15,885 nt of DNA from Desulfobacterales bacterium (GCA_022361135.1 JAKSBM010000848.1:1-15885), one strand, 5' to 3'. Shown: positions 1 to 5,994, counted from the first letter of the stretch. Program-made: numbers and translations. The notes: generated by a model not told the origin, from the letters alone.

Positions 1-34
1 AGACAAGTGCGCTACCAGACTGCGCTACGCCCCG
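1..34 (-). tRNA. Partial tRNA, proline type (5' part only)
   Basis: Read on the minus strand, this is the 5' third of a tRNA. It has a 7-base acceptor arm (CGGGGCG), TA at positions 8-9, a D stem GCGC/GCGC around a loop containing GG, A26, the 5' anticodon stem CTTGT, and loop bases C32 and T33. The window edge falls just before the anticodon, so the anticodon cannot be read. A C at position 1 together with this D-arm is typical of bacterial tRNA-Pro; initiator tRNA also starts with C, but its D-arm differs. The tRNA fold is directly visible, and the proline identity is inferred. Confidence 0.82.
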
Positions 35-49
35 AACAAGAATGAGGGG

Positions 50-78
50 TTTATATACCTTCCACCTTTCTGCGTCAA
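50..78 (-). promoter_or_regulatory. Sigma70-type promoter of the tRNA gene
   Basis: On the minus strand there is a -35 TTGACG (73-78), a 17-base spacer and a -10 TATAAA (50-55). Transcription should begin near position 43, about nine bases before the mature tRNA. The bases after the -10 box are C-rich (CCCCTC), like the GC-rich discriminators of stable-RNA promoters under stringent control. An inverted repeat TTCTGC/GCAGAA (69-85) is centred on the -35 box. Confidence 0.75.
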
Positions 79-160
79 GCAGAATTATCATTTTTCATGG
101 TTTTTTTTGGGGATAATCCTTTGCCGCAGTATGATTTCCAACACTTACACAATTTTATCT

Positions 161-188
161 TTTACATGGCCGTCGTCGGCTTGATAAT
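161..188 (+). promoter_or_regulatory. Candidate promoter of the GIY-YIG / UPF0270 / DUF3820 operon
   Basis: TTTACA (161-166), a 16-base spacer and GATAAT (183-188) form a plausible sigma70 promoter. The predicted transcription start near 195 lies after the ATG at 192. This argues that the far-upstream ATG is not used and supports the ATG at 237. Confidence 0.5.
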
Positions 189-236
189 TCCATGAATCTT
201 ACCTATAACGGTCACAAAAATTCCATGGAGAATTCA

Positions 237-521
237 ATGACAAAAAACTGGATGGTCTACCTGGTGGAATGTGCCGATGCCACCCTCTATTGCGGGGTGA
301 CCACCGATATGGAGCAGCGCCTGCTCAAGCACAACCAGGGCACGGCATCCAAATACACCCGGGGCCGGAGACCGGTTCGCCTGGTGGCACAATGCCCCCA
401 CCTCACCCGGAGCCAGGCCCTGAAACTGGAATACCAGATCAAACAATTGCCGGCCGGCCGGAAAATTGAAACCCTTTTACACAAGGCAAAAGCAAATGAA
501 TGCCCTGATCATACCCCATGA
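237..521 (+). CDS. GIY-YIG domain protein (YhbQ/UPF0213-like)
   Basis: This 94-residue protein is a single GIY-YIG nuclease-fold domain, as in the YhbQ/UPF0213 family of stand-alone short proteins. The two motif strands appear as VYL (residues 7-9) and YCG (18-20). They are followed by the conserved R28, H32 and a Glu at about residue 65 in the 'KLEYQIKQL' helix, which is the expected metal-binding position. Members are suspected DNA-processing or repair nucleases, but the cellular role of this family is not settled. The ORF stays open to an ATG at 192. I chose 237 because GGAG (227-230) sits six bases before it and the likely promoter would start transcription after 192. The 3' end overlaps the next gene by 26 bases, so the two are translationally coupled. 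Confidence 0.88.
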   Translation: MTKNWMVYLVECADATLYCGVTTDMEQRLLKHNQGTASKYTRGRRPVRLVAQCPHLTRSQALKLEYQIKQLPAGRKIETLLHKAKANECPDHTP

Positions 522-741
522 CCAACTCACGCCCCAAGCACTCCAGGGCGTGATCGAAGAATTTGTAACCCGGGACGGAACCGACTATGGAGAAAGGGAA
601 GTCTCCCTGGAGACAAAAACCGCCCAGGTCCTGGCCCAGCTCAAATCCGGAAAAGCAGTGATTGTTTTTGACAATGATACCGAATCCTGCACCATCCTGG
701 GAAGAAACCACCCGGCCGTGGTTGCCCTGAAGGGCAAATAG
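496..741 (+). CDS. UPF0270 family protein (YheU-like)
   Basis: This 81-residue protein matches the UPF0270 (YheU) family. The N-terminal 'IIPHDQLTPQAL' resembles the family's 'IPWQDLSPETL' opening. The hallmark GTDYGE follows at about residues 28-33 and a 'QLKSGKAVIVF' strand after it. The family has no assigned biochemical function. The C-terminus is slightly longer than the roughly 72-residue E. coli protein. The ATG at 496 puts the family's start at the right place. An in-frame codon at 466 would add residues the family lacks and would lie deep inside the upstream gene. The overlap with the GIY-YIG gene and the three-base gap to the DUF3820 gene indicate one transcript. Confidence 0.88.
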   Translation: MNALIIPHDQLTPQALQGVIEEFVTRDGTDYGEREVSLETKTAQVLAQLKSGKAVIVFDNDTESCTILGRNHPAVVALKGK

Positions 742-744
742 GAC

Positions 745-984
745 ATGGGCACCCCCCTATCACCGGACAAATCCAGCTTCATTGAGCTGGCCAACCATCG
801 AATGCCCTTTGGCAAATACAAGGGTCGCCGCCTCATTGATCTGCCCGAGACCTACCTGGTATGGTTTGCCGGAGAGGGATTTCCCAAGGGAAAGCTGGGG
901 GATCAACTCCGGGCCCTCTATGAAATCAAGAGGAATGGACTGGAATATCTTTTTGAACCCTATCGCTTTCGGGATCCGTCCTAG
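745..984 (+). CDS. DUF3820 family protein (QSregVF_b-like)
   Basis: This 79-residue small soluble protein has the DUF3820 signature: 'MPFGKYKGRRLIDLPETYL' (residues 20-38), then 'WFAGEGFPKGKLGD' and a C-terminal helix. The Pfam family is named for a putative quorum-sensing-regulated virulence factor, but no activity is established. The start at 745 lies three bases after the UPF0270 stop. A purine stretch (GAAGGG) inside the end of the previous gene can serve as ribosome-binding site, though its spacing is a little long. There are no membrane segments or signal peptide. This is the last gene of the operon, and hairpins follow before the convergent khpA. Confidence 0.85.
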   Translation: MGTPLSPDKSSFIELANHRMPFGKYKGRRLIDLPETYLVWFAGEGFPKGKLGDQLRALYEIKRNGLEYLFEPYRFRDPS

Positions 985-1011
985 GGAACCACGGTCATTT
1001 CAGAAAGAAGC

Positions 1012-1047
1012 GGGCAGGTGGGAAAAAGATCGGCCCGAACCCTGCCC
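1012..1047 (+). other. Weak intergenic hairpin after the DUF3820 gene
   Basis: GGGCAGG (1012-1018) pairs with CCTGCCC (1041-1047) around a 22-base loop. There is no T-run after it, so it is a poor terminator by itself. It may be an RNA 3'-end stabiliser, or chance. Confidence 0.3.
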
Positions 1048-1111
1048 TTCCAATGTTATCTGCCATCCCAAATGACAAAACATCCCCCATTCGGCCGGGC
1101 CGAAATTTCGC

Positions 1112-1150
1112 CAGGTGCCTTCGCGATGCGAAGACACCTGTTTGATTTTG
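1112..1150 (+). terminator. Probable terminator of the three-gene operon
   Basis: CAGGTG, a C, CTTCGC, a GAT loop, GCGAAG, an A and CACCTG (1112-1140) form a 12-base-pair stem with one mismatch. TTTGATTTT follows on the plus strand. This is a good intrinsic-terminator shape for transcripts from the left. On the minus strand the stem is not followed by T's, so it would end khpA transcripts less well. Another small dyad, TTCGGC/GCCGAA, lies just to its left (1090-1104). Confidence 0.55.
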
Positions 1151-1196
1151 GGAATGTTTGTCGGTTAGTACGAATTATCACTAGCGAAAAGCGGAC

Positions 1197-1427
1197 TTAC
1201 TCGACTATTTCCAGGATAACCCTCTTTTGTTCTTTGGCGGATGCACAGGACAAAATGGTACGCATGGCCTGGGCGGTTCTACCTTTCTTTCCAATAACCT
1301 TGCCAAGATCTTCCTTTGACACCCGAAGCTCAAGAACGAGCGTTTGCTGGGCTTTGATCTCCTGTACATCGACCATGTCCGGATCGTCAACCAATGCTTG
1401 CGCAATGTACTTGATCAGCTCTTTCAT
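1197..1427 (-). CDS. khpA: KhpA, KH-domain RNA-binding protein
   Basis: This 76-residue protein is a single KH domain. It opens with 'MKELIKYIAQALVDDPDMV', has the nucleic-acid-binding GxxG loop as GKKG within 'GKVIGKKGRTAQAMR', and ends with a short beta strand (VILEIVE). This is the KhpA/YlqC family, a small RNA chaperone that partners KhpB (Jag/EloR) in other bacteria. AAGGAG (1436-1441) lies eight bases before the ATG. In many bacteria khpA sits between rpsP and rimM. Here it stands alone, with convergent genes on its left and a divergent Fe-S scaffold gene on its right, so it must have its own promoter. Confidence 0.93.
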   Translation of the reverse strand: MKELIKYIAQALVDDPDMVDVQEIKAQQTLVLELRVSKEDLGKVIGKKGRTAQAMRTILSCASAKEQKRVILEIVE

Positions 1428-1540
1428 GACGAGATCTCCTTATTAATCTGCCAAAATAGTAATGAAATTAAATTATGCTTCGGGGCCTGTTTTAGGGACG
1501 AGGATTATATATAGGCCACCGATCTGGGATATACGATTAA

Positions 1541-1568
1541 AGCATACCATAACAGCTTATAATCACAA
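1541..1568 (-). promoter_or_regulatory. Candidate khpA promoter
   Basis: On the minus strand there is TTGTGA (1563-1568), a 16-base spacer and TATGCT (1541-1546). Transcription would begin near 1534, giving a khpA leader of about 105 bases. The leader contains a loose GGCCT/AGGCC pairing. A TATAAT-like box also occurs at about 1504-1509 but lacks a good -35. Confidence 0.4.
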
Positions 1569-1592
1569 GACCTATTTCTCTATTTTCTACGA

Positions 1593-1635
1593 TTTTTAAA
1601 AACAAAAGCCTTTTTCCACAAGGCGAAAAGGCTTT
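1593..1635 (-). terminator. Minus-strand intrinsic terminator-like hairpin upstream of khpA
   Basis: AAAGCCTTTT (1605-1614) and AAAAGGCTTT (1626-1635) form a perfect 10-base-pair stem. Read leftward it is followed by TTTTGTTTTT, a classic terminator tail. An alternative shorter pairing GCCTT/AAGGC (1608-1624) would exclude it. No minus-strand gene lies immediately upstream. It may insulate khpA from antisense transcription, or end a short unrecognised RNA. The rest of the 1442-1813 gap holds only promoter-like elements. Confidence 0.5.
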
Positions 1636-1694
1636 CGCGCCCGAAGAAATCGCCATATTTCAGACCAAATCAACATCAAGCCCATCCATTTTGC

Positions 1695-1722
1695 TTGACA
1701 TAAAAATGAAATCTATTATTTT
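1695..1722 (+). promoter_or_regulatory. Candidate promoter of the Fe-S scaffold gene
   Basis: A consensus -35 TTGACA (1695-1700) is followed after 16 bases by TATTTT (1717-1722). Transcription would start near 1730, about 85 bases before the chosen TTG start at 1814. The -35 is perfect and the -10 is only partial. Confidence 0.5.
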
Positions 1723-1813
1723 ATGACACCAGTTTAATTTGAATTTGAATATTTTACCCTATTGCCCGGTAATGTATTCATTTTTATTTAGGGCAACGGA
1801 AGAGGGAAGACCA

Positions 1814-2239
1814 TTGATCACTGAAATAAAACCCATGGATGCTGAACGGAAAATGCTGGCCGATGCCGGATATGGGGAACCGGCAATCAACTACTACATT
1901 GAAAAGAAATACATGGGCCACATTGAAGATGCCACCCAGATCTCAGAAAAAGTGGGTTCCTGCGGCGACATCATGAAGGTCTATCTTAAATTGGATGAAA
2001 ATGACATCATCCAGGATGTCAGATATGAAATCACCGGATGCGCCGGTGCCATTTCAGCAGCCATGGCCACGGTGGATCTTGTCAAAGGTAAATCCCTGGA
2101 AGAAGCACTCAAGTTAAATGACGGTGCTGTTTTCACTGTTTTGGAAAATATCCCTGAGAAAAAGCATCATTGCATCCAGCTGGCTGTCAAAACCATGCTC
2201 AAGGGTCTTCAGGAATACGAGGCCGAACAGTCCGAATAA
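1814..2239 (+). CDS. IscU/NifU-type iron-sulfur cluster scaffold protein
   Basis: This 141-residue protein belongs to the IscU / NifU N-terminal family, on which Fe-S clusters are built before transfer. With the start used here, the three ligand cysteines are C50 (in SCGD), C76 (in TGCAG) and C120 (in HHC), with the conserved Asp at D52. The spacings of 26 and 44 residues match IscU (26 and 43). The SufU-type insertion is absent. I chose a TTG at 1814 because AGAGGGA lies about seven bases upstream. An ATG at 1835 is the alternative, and upstream in-frame codons give a non-family leader. No cysteine desulfurase, IscA or chaperone gene lies nearby, so its sulfur donor must be encoded elsewhere. 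The stop codon sits in the loop of a TCCGAA/TTCGGA hairpin (2231-2246). Confidence 0.88.
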   Translation: MITEIKPMDAERKMLADAGYGEPAINYYIEKKYMGHIEDATQISEKVGSCGDIMKVYLKLDENDIIQDVRYEITGCAGAISAAMATVDLVKGKSLEEALKLNDGAVFTVLENIPEKKHHCIQLAVKTMLKGLQEYEAEQSE

Positions 2240-2298
2240 TTTCGGAATCCCGTTACCATTTCAGTCCCGGGGCACAGCCCCCTGCCCACCCCCATTAT

Positions 2299-2332
2299 AA
2301 TGTGGTGGCTGAAATCCTTCAGTCACCACATT
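2299..2332. repeat. Long near-perfect palindrome
   Basis: AATGTGGTG and CACCACATT form 9 base pairs. A G-T wobble (on the plus-strand transcript) and CTGAA/TTCAG extend this to a 15-base-pair stem closed by a four-base loop. There is no T-run on either side, so it is not a standard terminator. It could be a REP- or MITE-like palindrome or an RNA 3'-end stabiliser. Confidence 0.6.
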
Positions 2333-2496
2333 GTCGTGCAGTCCCCCATTCAAATTGCAGGTCCCATCGTGGAGCTTCCACCATTAAACCACCGGGGAAA
2401 CAGCACCCCCCTCTTCCATGGATCACGCCAATTGGAATAAAGACGCCCCTCCAATGGAGGAGAATCCACACCGCAATGTCACCACGGAAAAAATTT

Positions 2497-2535
2497 ACCA
2501 CGGTGGGTACTTTAAAAAACCGAATCCACCGTGGT
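2497..2535 (-). terminator. Probable terminator of the Nudix-M48 operon, possibly bidirectional
   Basis: ACCACGGTGG (2497-2506) and CCACCGTGGT (2526-2535) form a perfect 10-base-pair stem with a 19-base loop. On the minus strand the stem is followed by AAATTTTTT. On the plus strand the following bases are CTCTTTCT, so weak termination of the Fe-S scaffold transcript is also possible. Confidence 0.5.
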
Positions 2536-2579
2536 CTCTTTCTAAAAATTTCCTGGAATAAGAACCATGAATTTATGGT

Positions 2580-4409
2580 TTAGATGGCGCCCTGGCCCCG
2601 TTGGAACCGCTCCAATTGTTCCCGGTAATAGTCATGCTTGGTGGTGGCCAGGGACAGGGCCTCCCGGGCGGCCATGACCGCCTCATTTAACCGATTGTTC
2701 ACAAAAAGAGCTTCGGCATAGGTATCCAAAACAAAGGCCGCACGATTGAGTTCCACGGCCCGGGCGGACAGGATTAACGCCCGCCCCGCATCCCGAAATT
2801 CCGGAGCCGGGCAGGTGGCCAAAAGCCATGCCAGATTGTTCAGGGCATGGACATTGCCCTTGTCGATTCGAATGACGTTTTCATAGGCTTCGGCGGCTTT
2901 ATCATAGGCCTCCCGGCTATAATAATAATCCCCCACCGCCACATAGAGGTCCGAATTTTCCGGATCCACCTCCAGCTCCTGGATCAATATCTGTTCGGTG
3001 ATGAAATTGCCAAATCGAGTCTGGGCCGGGCCGTATTGAACCGCATACCCCAGGCAGAAGCAGACCAGGATTCCCAGGCCATAGGCCGTGACGATTTTTT
3101 TCACCCGGGCATGGTGGGCCTGGATCAGGCCGGGGGACCTTCGGCATTGTTCAAGGAAATGGATCCGTTCCCCCAGGCCGAAATGATGCCAGTTTTTCTT
3201 ATTTAAAGGCTGTCGGCTCAGGCTGGCAATTTTATAAAATGTGGAAATCAGAGCAGTCCCGTCCCGTCCCAGGCCAAAAAGATGGAGGTCGGCCTGGCGT
3301 TCACAATTGCGCATGAGAAATCCAAATCCATACCGGAAATAAACCACAAAGCTGGCAATGAGGAAAAAGACAATGAGCAGGGGATGGGCAATGCTTTTAT
3401 CCAGCCCCACAACAGCCAATGCATCATAAAGGGGTTGGAGGATGTAAAGCAGGAGCATCACCGGTTCGAAAAAAACAAAATTGCAGGCCACAAAACCCAG
3501 GAAAAACAGAAGATAATAGATCATATGGTGCTTTTGCACATGGCCGATCTCATGGAGAATCACCGCCTCCACCTCATCGTCCTCCAGGGAATTAAGCAGG
3601 GCCGGGGTCACCAGAATATACCGAAACCGGCCCACCAGCCCCATGACTCCGGCAGTGATCATGCTGCCGCCAAACAACTCCCACCGGAGGATATCGGCGT
3701 ATTTGAGACCGGCCCGGTCACAGGTGGCCTGGATTTTCTCCCGGGCCATACCCTGCTCCAGGGGACGGCATCGCCACAGCCGCCGAATGAGTTCCGGCCC
3801 CAGAACCGCCACGGCCACCAGAAATAAAAAGATATATCCGATTTCGCCGGCCGGTGTGTTTAAAAATTTCGCCACCCCGCCATGGGGCAGCAATTGAACC
3901 AAATCGGCAAAAAGGGAAAGGCAGAACCAGGGCAAAAGCGCCGGCAATGCAAAGGAGATATTGGAAATGACAAACTCCCCCCGGGTTAAATTGCCGGGAA
4001 AAAACCGCTTCTGCACCCCATAGGCCGTACTCCAGATCACGGCCAGATGGGCAAGGAAAAAGCCCAGGAAAATAAGGGCTTCCAGGGTGGGAATCTTTTC
4101 AAATAAAAGAATCCCGGAAAAAAGGGATCTGAGATGGTAACCATGGATGTTCAGGGCAAATAAAAGCAGGGCCGTCACCGACAACCGGCTGATGATCCGG
4201 TTGATGCCATGGTCCAAACCATGGTGGGAGAGTGCCGCGGCCCGTTCCCCGAGCCGGTGAAAAAGACGTTGGCAGACCAGGGCAAATGCCAAAAAAGAAG
4301 CCCCGGCATAAATGAGGGCATGGGGAACTGCCTCTTGGCTGCTGCCAAAGAGATCCGAAGAAGTAAAGAGGATCAGGGCGATTAAAAAATATAAAAAATT
4401 GGAAAACAT
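2580..4409 (-). CDS. Membrane M48 family metalloprotease with C-terminal TPR region
   Basis: This 609-residue integral membrane protein is predicted to be a zinc-dependent peptidase of family M48 (HtpX/Ste24-like). The zinc motif is HEIGH (residues 286-290). The third ligand Glu is E370 in 'CERQAD', which gives the M48 ExxxD pattern with D374. About four hydrophobic segments precede the protease domain (roughly 1-50, 75-130, 145-170 and 190-205). More flank the HEXXH helix (300-355), and one lies near 440-458. Residues about 486-600 are TPR-like repeats ('AVGDYYYSREAYDKAAEAYENVI', shown here in parts as AVGDYYYSRE and DKAAEAYENVI), probably for partner or substrate binding. M48 proteases cut membrane or misfolded envelope proteins; the target here is unknown. 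AAGGA overlaps the end of the upstream Nudix gene, so the two are co-transcribed. Confidence 0.88.
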   Translation of the reverse strand: MFSNFLYFLIALILFTSSDLFGSSQEAVPHALIYAGASFLAFALVCQRLFHRLGERAAALSHHGLDHGINRIISRLSVTALLLFALNIHGYHLRSLFSGILLFEKIPTLEALIFLGFFLAHLAVIWSTAYGVQKRFFPGNLTRGEFVISNISFALPALLPWFCLSLFADLVQLLPHGGVAKFLNTPAGEIGYIFLFLVAVAVLGPELIRRLWRCRPLEQGMAREKIQATCDRAGLKYADILRWELFGGSMITAGVMGLVGRFRYILVTPALLNSLEDDEVEAVILHEIGHVQKHHMIYYLLFFLGFVACNFVFFEPVMLLLYILQPLYDALAVVGLDKSIAHPLLIVFFLIASFVVYFRYGFGFLMRNCERQADLHLFGLGRDGTALISTFYKIASLSRQPLNKKNWHHFGLGERIHFLEQCRRSPGLIQAHHARVKKIVTAYGLGILVCFCLGYAVQYGPAQTRFGNFITEQILIQELEVDPENSDLYVAVGDYYYSREAYDKAAEAYENVIRIDKGNVHALNNLAWLLATCPAPEFRDAGRALILSARAVELNRAAFVLDTYAEALFVNNRLNEAVMAAREALSLATTKHDYYREQLERFQRGQGAI

Positions 4410-4420
4410 CTAGGGGATCC

Positions 4421-4996
4421 TTATATATGGCCGTGGGATGCAAATTGTTCCAGGATAATCCAGGTCTTTACATCAAATTTTGATCCGTCCTCTAGGGTGA
4501 GCGCCTTGGCGGCATCCCGATCCAGGAGGAGCACTTCAATGTCCTCACTGGCTTCGGTGTGGAGCGTGGACGGCTCTCCTGAGCATTCCACCCGCAAAAG
4601 GGAGACGGTTTCATCGCTGAGGCCGGAGGAGGAATGCAGGATGGGGCTTTGCCCCATAACCCGGGTCACCCCAAGGCCGGTTTCTTCAAAAAGCTCACGC
4701 CTTCCCGCCTGGACCACACTTTCCCCCCGGTCCACAAGTCCGGCCGGGAATCCATATTGATAATCCCCCAGAACCACCCGGAATTCGCGGATGACCACAA
4801 GGCATTGCGACGGGAGATGAAAAGGCACAACCACCACGGCATCGGGGGTATCCCTTGGTGGGTGACGGGGATCGGCATTGTCCGAACGGGAGGCATAAAT
4901 CCATTGATTGTCTCCTCCCAGGGTATCACGATACTGGATGGAATATAAATTCAAATGGGGATATTGGGTTAACTTTTTAACGGATTTGATCTGCAT
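4421..4996 (-). CDS. Nudix hydrolase (ADP-ribose pyrophosphatase-like)
   Basis: This 191-residue Nudix protein carries a complete Nudix box at residues 86-107: G86, E92, then RELFEETG with R100, E101, E104 and E105. These are the metal-binding and catalytic positions for cleaving nucleoside-diphosphate-linked substrates. The N-terminal part ('VVVVPFH', 'CLVVIREFR', 'YGFPAGLVDRGE') resembles ADP-sugar pyrophosphatases such as NudF, but substrate class cannot be fixed from sequence reading. AAGGAG lies five bases before the ATG. Its stop is 11 bases upstream of the M48 protease start, on the same transcript. The hemolysin III-like gene ends 93 bases upstream, so all three may be read together. 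Confidence 0.9.
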   Translation of the reverse strand: MQIKSVKKLTQYPHLNLYSIQYRDTLGGDNQWIYASRSDNADPRHPPRDTPDAVVVVPFHLPSQCLVVIREFRVVLGDYQYGFPAGLVDRGESVVQAGRRELFEETGLGVTRVMGQSPILHSSSGLSDETVSLLRVECSGEPSTLHTEASEDIEVLLLDRDAAKALTLEDGSKFDVKTWIILEQFASHGHI

Positions 4997-5089
4997 GACA
5001 TCTCCTTATGGGCACGGGTACATCCCTTTGGAAATATCATCTGTTCACCGTAAACAAAAGTATTTTGGTCAAGGGGGAAGGGATCCCCA

Positions 5090-5752
5090 TTAACCGGCAA
5101 TGGAGAGATGGCGATAAATCAACCAGAAATGGGCACTGCTTCCCAAAAGGACAAACATGTGCCAGATTTCATGGAATCCCAGAATTCGCGGAAAAGGGTT
5201 GGGCCGTTTCAAGGCATAGATCACCGCTCCCATGCTGTAAAATCCCCCCCCGAGAACCAGCCAAAAGAGTCCTGTCCCGGAAAGGTTTCGAACCAGGGGA
5301 TAAATGGCCACAATGCAACTCCAGCCCATGATCAGATAGATGGAAGTGGAAACCCACCTGGGGGTGTTCATGAAAAAAAGCTTAAGGATAATTCCCAGAA
5401 AGGCCATGGCCCACACCGTGCCAAATAGGCTCCAGCCCCATGGCCCCCGCAGGGGAAGCAGACAAATGGGGGTATATGTACCGGCAATGGCCAGGAAAAT
5501 CATCATGTGATCGATGCGCCGAAATACCAGAAGACAGCGGGGGGACAGCCAGAGCCCGTGGTATAAAAAGCTGGATGTATACATGAGTACCAGACAACTT
5601 CCAAAAATGGAAAAGGAAACCACCTGCCAGATATCTCCCCCCAGGGCCGCGGACACCACCATCACAGTCAAACCGATGAGTGAAGCCAGACTGCCCGCCA
5701 TGTGGGACAAGGCATTGACGGGCTCCCTAAATATTTTTCCAAGTATACACAT
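5090..5752 (-). CDS. Hemolysin III / PAQR family membrane protein
   Basis: This 220-residue protein has about seven hydrophobic helices and the hemolysin III (YqfA, PAQR-related) signatures: 'SFLYHG' with S61 and H65, 'RRIDH' with D81, 'GTYTP' at 91-95, and 'FHEIWH' with H194 and H198 near the C-terminus. The conserved Ser, His and Asp residues form the metal site proposed for this superfamily. Despite the name, haemolysis is doubtful for most members, and membrane homeostasis or a hydrolase role is often proposed. The start is uncertain. The ATG at 5752 fits the family length, with GGAGG 13 bases upstream (long). A GTG at 5788 would add 12 residues but has no ribosome-binding site. The gene is divergent from the amino-acid transporter operon. 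Confidence 0.88.
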   Translation of the reverse strand: MCILGKIFREPVNALSHMAGSLASLIGLTVMVVSAALGGDIWQVVSFSIFGSCLVLMYTSSFLYHGLWLSPRCLLVFRRIDHMMIFLAIAGTYTPICLLPLRGPWGWSLFGTVWAMAFLGIILKLFFMNTPRWVSTSIYLIMGWSCIVAIYPLVRNLSGTGLFWLVLGGGFYSMGAVIYALKRPNPFPRILGFHEIWHMFVLLGSSAHFWLIYRHLSIAG

Positions 5753-5876
5753 GCCCTTTCCATAGCCTCCATGGGCATGTAAATTCACGGTTTCGCCATG
5801 GCTTTTACACTTTTTTTACGACAAGGAAATCGCCAAATCCCTTGACTGGAGGCACTAACCGCAATCCGCCTTCCCT

Positions 5877-5900
5877 AATATCTTAAAATATAAGGATATT
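5877..5900. promoter_or_regulatory. AT-rich inverted repeat upstream of the amino-acid transporter (possible operator)
   Basis: AATATC (5877-5882) and GATATT (5895-5900) pair, and TTA/TAA extends the stem past a one-base bulge. It lies in the divergent gap of about 240 bases between the hemolysin III-like gene and aapJ, touching a promoter-like element (TTGGTT 5899-5904, 16 bases, TATGAT 5921-5926). Its position suits a regulator site, but this could be an AT-rich coincidence. Confidence 0.3.
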
Positions 5901-5941
5901 GGTTTGATAATTCCTAGTTATATGATATGAAAAATCTCAGG

Positions 5942-5971
5942 TTAACACCCATTCCCTTTACAATTTAATAT
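5942..5971 (+). promoter_or_regulatory. Candidate aapJQMP promoter
   Basis: TTAACA (5942-5947), an 18-base spacer and TAATAT (5966-5971) resemble a sigma70 promoter. It would give a very short leader ending in the strong AGAGGAGGA ribosome-binding site just before the aapJ ATG. The upstream TTGGTT/TATGAT pair (5899-5926) is an alternative with a longer leader. Confidence 0.35.
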
Positions 5972-5994
5972 GTTGGACAGAGGAGGATTTCCCT

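Larger units (their letters stand above)
2240..2579. other. Convergent intergenic region packed with hairpins
   Basis: No credible gene is seen here. There are short dyads at 2231-2246 (TCCGAA/TTCGGA), 2269-2281 (GGGGC/GCCCC), 2299-2332 (long stem, listed separately), 2369-2381 (GTGGA/TCCAC), 2448-2460 (CCTCC/GGAGG), 2497-2535 (terminator, listed separately) and 2563-2580 (AACCAT/ATGGTT). The word GTCACCAC occurs twice (2322 and 2478). Some dyads end the two convergent operons. The density exceeds what termination needs and may be the remains of a palindromic repeat element. Confidence 0.55.

Noticed and set aside
192..236. Upstream ATG at 192 for the GIY-YIG gene
   Set aside because: It has no ribosome-binding site, the extra residues are not family-like, and it probably lies upstream of the transcription start.
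1144..1196. Resemblance of TTAGTAC-containing sequence to an rRNA segment
   Set aside because: The match is only a few bases and the surrounding sequence does not follow any rRNA I can recall.
1018..1446. 142-codon plus-strand frame over khpA
   Set aside because: It is antisense to khpA, which has a clear KH domain and ribosome-binding site.
2170..2583. 137-codon frame spanning the hairpin-rich gap
   Set aside because: It starts inside the Fe-S scaffold gene in another frame. The product is Pro/His/Arg-rich without a domain, and the stretch is dominated by inverted repeats.
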